From Pantoea sp. (lineage in GTDB: Bacteria; Pseudomonadota; Gammaproteobacteria; Enterobacterales; Enterobacteriaceae), in assembly GCF_028283705.1 (NCBI RefSeq), contig NZ_JAPWKD010000015.1:62001-126000 (forward strand): 64,000 nt of DNA. Reading direction: 5' to 3'. A program made the position numbers and the translations under genes. Within the stretch, counting starts at the first letter, position 1; each line of letters starts with the position of its first letter. This document shows positions 28,374-35,164 of the stretch, one piece after another. The notes under the pieces were generated by a model. The model did no database searches. It was not told the origin of the DNA and saw nothing but the letters and a program-made list of their open reading frames with translations.

Positions 28374-28997
28374 TCAGGCATCAAGCCTTTCAAACACAAA
28401 ATTGCGCATCACGTTGATCGCCTGCTTGTATTTGAAATTGGGGAACATCACGTTGCGGAACAGCACGCCATCCAGATAGGTCGAGATCAGCATCGCCATG
28501 TCGGTCGGATTCACCTCGCGGAACAGGCCGCTGGCAATCCCTTCTTTAATGGTGTTCTTCAGAATCAGTGATTCTTTTTCGTAGAACTTTTTGATGGCTT
28601 TATCGATGCTGGCGATGCGGCCATTGGTGCTGGAGTAATCGAGGCTGATTTTGGCCAGTTTCTGCAACAGATGGAACTGAAGAATATGGATTTCGATCCA
28701 CAGGAAGATCAGGTCACGCGGGCCATTGGCGTTGGCTTTGATGTCGTCAAACTGCACAAAAGCACGTTCCACCGCCGATTCAATTACCTTGATAAACAGG
28801 TCTTCTTTGGAACCGAAATAGTAATAAATCAGCGCCGAATTCAGCCCGGTAGCGGTGGCGATATCCTTAATCCGCACTGATGAGTAATTCTGGGTAGCAA
28901 ACAGATCAAATGCCGACGATTGCAGCAACTCTGCCACGTCGCGCTGGGTTTTACGGGGTTTCCTGCTGCCGGGTTCTGCGGCTGGGGCATCCTTCAT
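28374..28997 (-). CDS. TetR-family transcriptional regulator of the cluster
   Basis: 207 aa. The N-terminal helix-turn-helix is VRIKDIATATGLNSALIYYYFGSKEDLFIKVI (residues about 41-72), the TetR signature. The C-terminal domain is a ligand-binding helical bundle ending in MFPNFKYKQAINVMRNFVFERL. It is transcribed away from the hydrolase gene, with operator copy 3 between them, so it probably autoregulates and controls the five palindromes across the cluster. The ligand is presumably the substrate or an intermediate. Confidence 0.92.
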   Translation of the reverse strand: MKDAPAAEPGSRKPRKTQRDVAELLQSSAFDLFATQNYSSVRIKDIATATGLNSALIYYYFGSKEDLFIKVIESAVERAFVQFDDIKANANGPRDLIFLWIEIHILQFHLLQKLAKISLDYSSTNGRIASIDKAIKKFYEKESLILKNTIKEGIASGLFREVNPTDMAMLISTYLDGVLFRNVMFPNFKYKQAINVMRNFVFERLDA

Positions 28998-29011
28998 GGC
29001 GACATCCTTAT

Positions 29012-29031
29012 GAAATTAACTAATTAATTAA
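29012..29031 (-). promoter_or_regulatory. Cluster operator 3 (between tetR and hydrolase)
   Basis: Minus strand TTAATTAATTAGTTAATTTC, 17 of 20 matches to the perfect copy at 22803. It lies in the 62-bp gap between the divergent TetR and hydrolase genes, so it could control both. Confidence 0.7.
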
Positions 29032-29059
29032 CTCTATCATATCGATAACGGAGAACGGC

Positions 29060-30061
29060 ATGGGTTTATGCGCTTTTTATCGACTCGGCGAGCTGCCGCT
29101 GGTTAGCGGTGAAACGCTGCTTGAGACCCGCATCGGCTATCAAACCTTTGGTCAGCTTAACGCCAATCGCGACAACACGGTGGTGATTTTTAGTTATTAC
29201 AGCGGCACCCATGCCAGCTATCTGCCGTTGATTGGCACCGGGAAAACCCTCGACCCAGCGCGCTGGTTTATCGTGCTGGTGAATAAGCTGGGCAATGGCG
29301 TCTCAACATCACCGTCCAATTCAGTTTTACAGCCGGGTGCGGCTTTCCCCCGCGTCACGTTGCTGGATAATCTGCGTGCGCAGGAACGGTTACTGTTTGA
29401 ACACCTGGGCATTCATCGAATCGCGCTGGCGTATGGCTGGTCAATGGGCGCGATGCAGGCATGGCATCTGGCCGTGGCGCGACCGCAACAGGTGCAGAGC
29501 CTGCTGGCGGTGTGTGGTTCAGCCCGTTGCTGGCCGAATAATCAGGTATTTCTCGATGGGGTGCGTGCGGCGCTATGCTGTGACGCGCAGTTTGCTGAGG
29601 GTCATTACTCAACGCCGCCGCTGCGCGGCCTGGCGGCTTTTGGCCGGGTTTACGCAGGCTGGGCCTATTCCGCCGGGTTCTTCCGCGAGGCACGCTGGCA
29701 CGATCTGGGCTTTGACTCACTGGAGGCGCTGCTGGTGGACTGGGAACGGGATCATCAGGCGCTGGACGCCAATGATTTGCTGAGTGCGCTGTATAGCTGG
29801 TATCACGCTGATGTCGGTTTGCTGGCCGGGGGCGACTGGCGCGCGGCGCTGGCGCAGATTGGCGCGCGTTGCATCGTCATGCCGTGCGACAACGATCGCT
29901 ATTTTACGCTGGAAGAGGCGGCGCTGGAGGTGGCGGAATTGCGTCAGGGCGAGTTACGTCCGCTGGTTTCACCTTATGGGCATTGTGCCGGTGCACCCGC
30001 TCGATTTGCGGAGGCATCGGCACAGATTGACAGCGCCATGCAGGCACTGCTTTATCTTTAA
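29060..30061 (+). CDS. MetX-like alpha/beta-hydrolase
   Basis: 333 aa of the homoserine O-acetyltransferase-like branch. The nucleophile elbow is YGWSMGAMQAW (Ser in GWSMG), with a late Asp in PCDNDRYF and His in PYGHCAG. MetX proteins share LLETRIGYQTFGQLNANRDNTVVIFSYYSGTHASY at the N-terminus. Members include acyltransferases and plain hydrolases. Located in a biodegradation cluster with an operator upstream, it more likely cleaves an ester or amide than makes methionine; that is inference. It ends 4 nt inside the convergent DUF3830 gene. Confidence 0.82.
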   Translation: MGLCAFYRLGELPLVSGETLLETRIGYQTFGQLNANRDNTVVIFSYYSGTHASYLPLIGTGKTLDPARWFIVLVNKLGNGVSTSPSNSVLQPGAAFPRVTLLDNLRAQERLLFEHLGIHRIALAYGWSMGAMQAWHLAVARPQQVQSLLAVCGSARCWPNNQVFLDGVRAALCCDAQFAEGHYSTPPLRGLAAFGRVYAGWAYSAGFFREARWHDLGFDSLEALLVDWERDHQALDANDLLSALYSWYHADVGLLAGGDWRAALAQIGARCIVMPCDNDRYFTLEEAALEVAELRQGELRPLVSPYGHCAGAPARFAEASAQIDSAMQALLYL

Positions 30062-30483
30062 TCGATAATACTGAGTTCGACAATGCGGCCCTGATCGAAC
30101 CAGGTTTCCAGCCCGGTGACGCGCAGTTCCAGCTTACCTTCGATCACCTGACCGATATAGGAGATCGGCAGCGGCTCGTCAGCTGTATCGTCGCCATACA
30201 CCACGCACATCTGCTGGCGCGGACTGTAGTAGCACACGGCACCGGTGACTTCACCGTACTGTTCGCGCCGCAGTTTACCGACATCCTGCGTCAGGTATTT
30301 GTTTTCCCACGGAGCGACGATCGGCAGGGTGAAGAACACCATGTCGCCAATCAGTTTGCCGTGTTGCAGCACGCTTTTCAGCGGCAGTTTTTCGCGCAAC
30401 ACTTTCGCCAGATTGGGCACTTTGTCTTCCCATACTTCGATGACGCAAATCTTCTTGTCGGCAACATGCATAGCCAGTTTCAT
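30058..30483 (-). CDS. DUF3830 family protein (cyclophilin-like fold)
   Basis: 141 aa, mainly beta-strand. I read it as DUF3830 on the pattern of short strands (MVFFTLPIVAPWENKYLTQDVGKLRREQYGEVTGAVCYY) and length. Proteins of this family are small, cyclophilin-like and often sit beside nitrogen-compound transport and degradation genes; activity unproven. The ribosome site GGGAGAG precedes the ATG. It follows the 158-aa gene by 17 nt and shares its sigma54 promoter. Confidence 0.7.
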   Translation of the reverse strand: MKLAMHVADKKICVIEVWEDKVPNLAKVLREKLPLKSVLQHGKLIGDMVFFTLPIVAPWENKYLTQDVGKLRREQYGEVTGAVCYYSPRQQMCVVYGDDTADEPLPISYIGQVIEGKLELRVTGLETWFDQGRIVELSIID

Positions 30484-30500
30484 GATGTTTTCTCTCCCAG

Positions 30501-30977
30501 TCAGGCTTTAACGCGACGAAAACCGTCCCCGAGACCCCAGGGAAGAATAAAATCAACCCACATATGCAGGCGGTTAGCCCAGGACAGGGCGCTGTGGGAC
30601 AAGCGCACCAGATCGCTCAGGGTTTCACACTCGCCAGCCACCTCGACATAGGTGTGCAGCATTCGGGCGGCATCCGGCAGGCTGACGAAGTCAAAGAAGT
30701 TGGCTTTGTAACCCATGATTTCTTTGATTAGCAATTGCAGGGTTTTCAGATCCGCTGTCGGGTTGTCTTCCCCGACACGGATCAGCCCCCACAGCATTTC
30801 ATCCGCCAGCGTGCGGGTTTCCCCTTCGGCAAAAATGATGGTGCTGAGGTACTGACCACGGGCACCGGTGCCGCGTGGCACTTCCCCCCTACCGAGTGCG
30901 GCAATTTCTGCCGGTTGTTCAAACCAGATCTTTTCGCGTTGCGCGTCAAACAGCGCTATCGCTTCATCGACCGTCAT
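30501..30977 (-). CDS. Unrecognised cytoplasmic protein
   Basis: 158 aa, predicted mostly helical, no signal peptide or membrane segment. I do not recognise a family. Acidic N-terminal half (DEAIALFDAQREKIWFEQPAEIAALGRGEVPRG), then LQLLIKEIMGYKANFFDFVSLPDAARMLHTYVEVAGECETL. Two Cys or fewer and few conserved-looking His, so no metal site is evident. It is the first gene of a two-gene unit with the DUF3830 protein, driven by a sigma54 promoter flanked by two cluster operators. That control ties it to the catabolic pathway. CAGGAG precedes the ATG. Confidence 0.75.
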   Translation of the reverse strand: MTVDEAIALFDAQREKIWFEQPAEIAALGRGEVPRGTGARGQYLSTIIFAEGETRTLADEMLWGLIRVGEDNPTADLKTLQLLIKEIMGYKANFFDFVSLPDAARMLHTYVEVAGECETLSDLVRLSHSALSWANRLHMWVDFILPWGLGDGFRRVKA

Positions 30978-31021
30978 AACGTTCTCCTGGTGTTGGCGTG
31001 AATGTGGCGCATGCCACGAAT

Positions 31022-31041
31022 TTAATTAATCAGATAATTAA
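31022..31041. promoter_or_regulatory. Cluster operator 4
   Basis: TTAATTAATCAGATAATTAA, 19 of 20 matches to the perfect copy. It covers the predicted start site of the minus-strand sigma54 promoter at 31045-31061, a position suited to repression. Confidence 0.78.
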
Positions 31042-31044
31042 ATT

Positions 31045-31061
31045 GAGCAATATTTGTGCCA
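31045..31061 (-). promoter_or_regulatory. Sigma54 promoter of the DUF3830 unit
   Basis: Minus strand TGGCACAAATATTGCTC: TGGCAC and TTGC match consensus, with GG and GC exactly 10 nt apart. About 70 nt upstream of the 158-aa gene. A TGCACC half-site at 31164-31169 is a weak NtrC candidate. Confidence 0.82.
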
Positions 31062-31071
31062 TGAGAAGGAG

Positions 31072-31091
31072 AAAATTAATCAGTTAATTAA
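31072..31091. promoter_or_regulatory. Cluster operator 5
   Basis: AAAATTAATCAGTTAATTAA, 18 of 20 matches. It lies just upstream of the -24 element of the minus-strand sigma54 promoter, mirroring the placement of operator 1 at 18592. Confidence 0.75.
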
Positions 31092-31174
31092 TAACGATTT
31101 AGCGTAGAGGCGAAGAAATCGCGCGTTCATGTGATCATCCGGCTGCTATGCCAGAGTGCAGCGTGCACCAATGT

Positions 31175-31195
31175 GTAGCGGCGCGATTTATCGCG
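31175..31195 (+). repeat. Dispersed intergenic repeat, copy 2 (single arm)
   Basis: GTAGCGGCGCGATTTATCGCG, identical to the second half of the copy at 54968-55017. The inverted partner arm is missing here. Confidence 0.65.
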
Positions 31196-31217
31196 TAATT
31201 CGGCGGGGGGAGGAAAG

Positions 31218-31237
31218 GGTGCGCATTGCTGCGCACC
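31218..31237. terminator. Hairpin after fumarase gene
   Basis: GGTGCGCA, loop TTGC, TGCGCACC. It lies 11 nt beyond the fumarase stop on its downstream side. Same arm sequence as the hairpin at 4923-4942. Confidence 0.6.
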
Positions 31238-31247
31238 TCAGGGAAGG

Positions 31248-32891
31248 TTACTTCACGCAGGCCGCGCACTGATTATGGATCTGCTGGAAGAAATCATTAC
31301 CTTTATCATCCACCAGAATAAACGCCGGGAAGTTCTCCACTTCAATCTTCCAGATCGCTTCCATTCCCAGTTCAGGGTATTCGACGCACTCAAGGCTCTT
31401 AATGCTCTGCTGCGCCAGTACCGCGGCCGGACCGCCGATACTGCCGAGATAGAAGCCGCCGTGTTTATGGCAGGCATCGGTTACCTGCTGGCTACGGTTA
31501 CCTTTCGCCAGCATCACCATGCTGCCGCCGTTGGCCTGGAGCAGATCTACATAGGAATCCATACGACCGGCGGTCGTCGGGCCAAGTGACCCAGACGCAT
31601 AACCTTCCGGCGTTTTGGCCGGACCAGCGTAATACACCGGATGATCCTTGATGTACTGCGGCAGACCTTCACCGTTATCAATGCGTTCTTTCAGTTTGGC
31701 ATGGGCAATGTCGCGCGCCACGATAATGGTACCGTTCAATGACAGACGGGTGGATACCGGGAACGACGACAGCTGGGTGAGAATGTCTGACATCGGGCGA
31801 TTGAGGTCTACGTGCACCACTTCGCCTTCGCCCTGCTGACGCAGCGCTTCCGGGATAAAGCGACCCGGATTGTCTTCCAGTTTCTCGATCCAGATCCCTT
31901 CGCGGTTAATCTTCGCCTTAATGTTACGGTCCGCCGAGCAGGAAACGCCCATGCCAACCGGGCAGGAGGCGCCATGACGAGGCAGACGTACCACACGGAT
32001 ATCGTGAGCAAAGTATTTGCCACCGAACTGCGCACCGAGTCCCAGCTTCTGCGAGGCTTCCAGCAGTTCCTGCTCCAGCTGCACATCACGGAAGGCCTGA
32101 CCGTGTTCATTACCTTCGGTCGGCAGCGAGTCGTAGTAGTGGGTGGAGGCCAGCTTCACCGTCTTCAGCGTGCTTTCTGCTGAGGTGCCGCCAATCACAA
32201 ACGCGATATGGTAGGGCGGACAGGCGGCGGTGCCGAGTGACATCATTTTGTCGACCAGGTAGTTCTTCAGTTTGGCCGGGGTGATCAGCGCTTTGGTTTC
32301 CTGATACAGATAGGTTTTGTTGGCGGAACCGCCACCTTTGGCAATACACAGGAACTTATACTCGTCACCATCGACGCTGTAGAGGTCAATCTGCGCGGGC
32401 AGGTTGGTGCCGGTATTCACCTCTTTATACATATCCAGCGCGGCGTTCTGTGAGTAACGCAGGTTATCTTCGATAAAGGTGTTATACACGCCCTGCGACA
32501 GTGCGGCTTCATCGCCGCCACCGGTCCACACACGCTGACCTTTTTTGCCCATGATAATGGCGGTACCGGTGTCCTGGCAGGTCGGCAGCACGCCTTTGGC
32601 GGCGATTTCGGAGTTGCGCAGGAACTGCAACGCGACATATTTGTCGTTCTGGCTGGCTTCGTCATCCGCCAGAATTGCCGCCACCTGTTTCTGATGGGAG
32701 GCACGCAGCATAAAAGAGGCATCATGGAATGCCTGCTGTGCCAGCACAGTCAGCGCTTTGGGATCGACTTTCAGTACTTCTTCGCCATCGAAATTTGCCA
32801 CGGAAACATAATCGCGGCTGAGCAGGTAGTACTCAGTATCATCTTTGGCGAGAGGAAAAGGATTCTGATAGAAGAAGGGTTTATTCGACAT
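31248..32891 (-). CDS. fumA: Class I (iron-sulfur) fumarate hydratase
   Basis: 547 aa, close to E. coli FumA/FumB (548). Interconverts fumarate and L-malate. The [4Fe-4S] cluster Cys residues are in [20 protein letters not shown] and [15 protein letters not shown]. The C-terminal beta domain includes [20 protein letters not shown]. coli FumB is the anaerobic paralogue next to dcuSR; here too the gene is near dcuSR and a fumarate reductase, so it probably supplies fumarate from malate for anaerobic reduction. FumA versus FumB cannot be settled by sequence inspection. Confidence 0.95.
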   Translation of the reverse strand: MSNKPFFYQNPFPLAKDDTEYYLLSRDYVSVANFDGEEVLKVDPKALTVLAQQAFHDASFMLRASHQKQVAAILADDEASQNDKYVALQFLRNSEIAAKGVLPTCQDTGTAIIMGKKGQRVWTGGGDEAALSQGVYNTFIEDNLRYSQNAALDMYKEVNTGTNLPAQIDLYSVDGDEYKFLCIAKGGGSANKTYLYQETKALITPAKLKNYLVDKMMSLGTAACPPYHIAFVIGGTSAESTLKTVKLASTHYYDSLPTEGNEHGQAFRDVQLEQELLEASQKLGLGAQFGGKYFAHDIRVVRLPRHGASCPVGMGVSCSADRNIKAKINREGIWIEKLEDNPGRFIPEALRQQGEGEVVHVDLNRPMSDILTQLSSFPVSTRLSLNGTIIVARDIAHAKLKERIDNGEGLPQYIKDHPVYYAGPAKTPEGYASGSLGPTTAGRMDSYVDLLQANGGSMVMLAKGNRSQQVTDACHKHGGFYLGSIGGPAAVLAQQSIKSLECVEYPELGMEAIWKIEVENFPAFILVDDKGNDFFQQIHNQCAACVK

Positions 32892-32973
32892 GTTGGCTCA
32901 CTCAGTTATGTGAAGCCCGCCAGCTACAGAGAAGACGGGCTGCATCATTAGCGATTCGTTATAGGTTTTTTCT

Positions 32974-33006
32974 CTCGCCAGCCCGGCCTGGGGGCTGACT
33001 GGCGAG
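32974..33006. terminator. Hairpin between dicarboxylate transporter and fumarase
   Basis: CTCGCCAG and CTGGCGAG arms with inner CCC/GGG pairing. No T-run on the minus-strand exit side, so it may be an mRNA processing or attenuation structure rather than a full terminator. Confidence 0.4.
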
Positions 33007-33064
33007 TATCATAGCATTTTAACATTCTTTCGCGGCTGCGATTTTTAACATCGAAGCAACATCA

Positions 33065-34576
33065 TCAGAACATCAGCACCATCCACGGATAAGCAATCAC
33101 CATCAGCAATACCAGGAACAGTGCGCCGAAGATGGTGCCCAGACGCCAGTAGTCTTTGGTAGGAAGATAGCCGCTACCGTAGTAAATCGGGCTGGGGCCA
33201 GTACCGTACGGGGTGATGATGCCCATCACACCCAGTGAGGTACACAGCATCAGACAGAACACCGGCATATTGATGCCTGGGATAGCCGCCGCAATGGTCA
33301 GCATGGCAGGCAGCAGCGCGGTGGTGTGCGCGGTGGTGCTGGCGAACAGGTAGTGCAGAACATAGAAGGCAATCAGCAGTACCACGGCGGAAACTTGTGG
33401 GTCATAGCCTTGCAGCAATTGGCCACCTTCTTTACCCAGCCAGGCAATAAAGCCAACTTTAGCCAGACCATCGGCCAGCGCCACCAGGGTGGCAAACCAG
33501 GCGAAGGTGTTCCATGCGGCTTTATTACTGGTGATGTCGCTCCAGTTCAGTACGCCGGTCCACAGCATCAGCACGATTACCAGCAGGGCGGCCATCGCCG
33601 GTTCAATCCAGTCGGTGGCGAAGATCCACATCAGCAGCGCGGAAATCACGAACACCAGCAGCAGGATTTCATTGCGTGACAGTTTGCCCAGTTTCGCCAG
33701 CTCGGCAGTTGCCCAGCGTGGCACTTCGTCATTCAGTTTCACTTCTGGCGGGTAGAGCCAGTAAGCCAGCAGCGGCATGGTCAGGATCAGCAGCACACCC
33801 AACGGCAGGAAGGCAAGGAACCACATGCCCCAGGTGATATCGAAGCCAATTACGCTTTTTACCAGCGCCAGCGCCAGCAGGTTCGGAGCCAGCGCCGACA
33901 GGAACATCGAGCTGGTGATACAGGTGGCGGTGATAGCGACCCACATCAGATAAGAACCAATTTTGCGTGCGCTGGGGTCATTGGGTTTTGAACCATACAG
34001 CGGAGGCAGGTTGGCAATAATCGGATAGATGGTCCCGCCACTACGTGCGGTGTTAGAAGGAGTGAACGGTGCCAGCAACAGGTCAGCAAAGGTAATGGCA
34101 TAACCCAGCGTCAGGCTGCGACGGCCAAGATATTTCACCAGAATCAGCGCCAGACGGCGACCGAACTGGGTTTTATCGTAACCGGCGGCAAACATAAAGG
34201 CACCGAAGATCAGCCACACGGTGGAGTTCCCGAAGCCGCTTACCGCCCATTTGAACGACTGGCCGGCCATTTTGAACTTCGGATCGGCCAGTTCCGCCGG
34301 GCTGAACAGCAGATACTGACTGAACAACGCGATGACCACCACGCCGGTCAGGCCAATCACTGCACCAGGCAGCGGTTCGAAGATCAGGCCGACAATCACC
34401 CCGACAAAGATAGCGAAGAAGTGCCAGGCGTAAGGCTCCAGCCCTGCGGGAGTTGGCACCAGGAGGAGCAGCACAGCGATCACCACCGGCAGGCATAACA
34501 TAATGAGCCGGTTTTTATTCCCCGGCGCGGCAGGCGGCGCTTTTAGGGGTTCACTCTGGGTAGTTTGTGTTTTCAT
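33065..34576 (-). CDS. DASS-family dicarboxylate transporter (CitT/TtdT-like)
   Basis: 503 aa from the chosen ATG, with about 12-14 membrane helices. Typical DASS features: FEPLPGAVIGLTGVVVIALF, APFTPSNTARSGGTIYPI (the SNT substrate motif), the second-half LLPAMLTIAAAIP and the ending GIITPYGTGPSPIYYGSGYL. E. coli CitT and TtdT (487 aa) are fumarate/succinate-coupled antiporters. In this locus it likely exchanges external malate, fumarate or tartrate for succinate. An in-frame TTG upstream is rejected as start. It is divergent from the fumarate reductase across a 588-bp region with an FNR box. Confidence 0.9.
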   Translation of the reverse strand: MKTQTTQSEPLKAPPAAPGNKNRLIMLCLPVVIAVLLLLVPTPAGLEPYAWHFFAIFVGVIVGLIFEPLPGAVIGLTGVVVIALFSQYLLFSPAELADPKFKMAGQSFKWAVSGFGNSTVWLIFGAFMFAAGYDKTQFGRRLALILVKYLGRRSLTLGYAITFADLLLAPFTPSNTARSGGTIYPIIANLPPLYGSKPNDPSARKIGSYLMWVAITATCITSSMFLSALAPNLLALALVKSVIGFDITWGMWFLAFLPLGVLLILTMPLLAYWLYPPEVKLNDEVPRWATAELAKLGKLSRNEILLLVFVISALLMWIFATDWIEPAMAALLVIVLMLWTGVLNWSDITSNKAAWNTFAWFATLVALADGLAKVGFIAWLGKEGGQLLQGYDPQVSAVVLLIAFYVLHYLFASTTAHTTALLPAMLTIAAAIPGINMPVFCLMLCTSLGVMGIITPYGTGPSPIYYGSGYLPTKDYWRLGTIFGALFLVLLMVIAYPWMVLMF

Positions 34577-35164
34577 GGTTTTGGTCTGCAAGTTGTGGAG
34601 AATGCGATTAACGTTCCGGGACAACAGGTGTTACCGTTATTAATGCTCAGCTGATACTTTTTTAAGCTGCCGTTACGTCTTTAATGCTTCCTGAATTGCA
34701 ATATTGAAGAGAGAAGATTGCGTAATGTAAATATGATGCGATTTATTAAAAACTCCATTTTGATCTGGATCAAAAAATCGATTCAGTATTAAATCCTTTT
34801 TGTCTTTGTCATATATTTTTACCTTTGCTTAATTCGTTTCTGGTGAAGCCAGAACACCATGAAGCTCAAGGGACAGGGCCTTCCTGCCTAAGATGTGTCT
34901 CATAAGGTTATGATTTATCATAAATTAATTTCTATGTAAATGAAAAAATTGATTTTTGACAACCTTTCGCTAACATTTTAAGTGGCGCATATTCAGCTGT
35001 TGTGTTTATTTACAGAATAATTTAAAAGTTAAATAACTAAACTTATTAATTATGTAACTAAAGAAATTGGTATATTGTTGGTATGAAATCGGACCTCTTA
35101 AATAAATTTGAAATAACTGCGTCTGTCAAAGAATTCGAAACTTTTAAATTTTGGAGTTGTTATC
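34577..35164. other. 588-bp divergent regulatory region
   Basis: AT-rich, no credible gene. Holds a perfect FNR box at 34760, a weaker FNR-like site TTGATTTTTGACAA at 34949-34962, and an A/T-rich stretch 35015-35070 with repeated TTAA/TAACTAA words, which could be DcuR sites. GGAG lies 9 nt before the fumarate reductase ATG. Confidence 0.7.
34760..34773. promoter_or_regulatory. FNR box
   Basis: TTGATCTGGATCAA matches the FNR consensus TTGAT-N4-ATCAA at all ten positions. It is 184 bp from the transporter start and 391 bp from the fumarate reductase start, so it can switch one or both divergent units on without oxygen. Confidence 0.88.

Noticed and set aside
29060..30061. Assignment as metX (methionine biosynthesis)
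   Set aside because: Fold and nucleophile fit, but context is catabolic and enterobacteria normally use MetA.
34949..34962. Second FNR box TTGATTTTTGACAA
   Set aside because: Only 8 of 10 positions match; listed in the regulatory region description but not called as a site.
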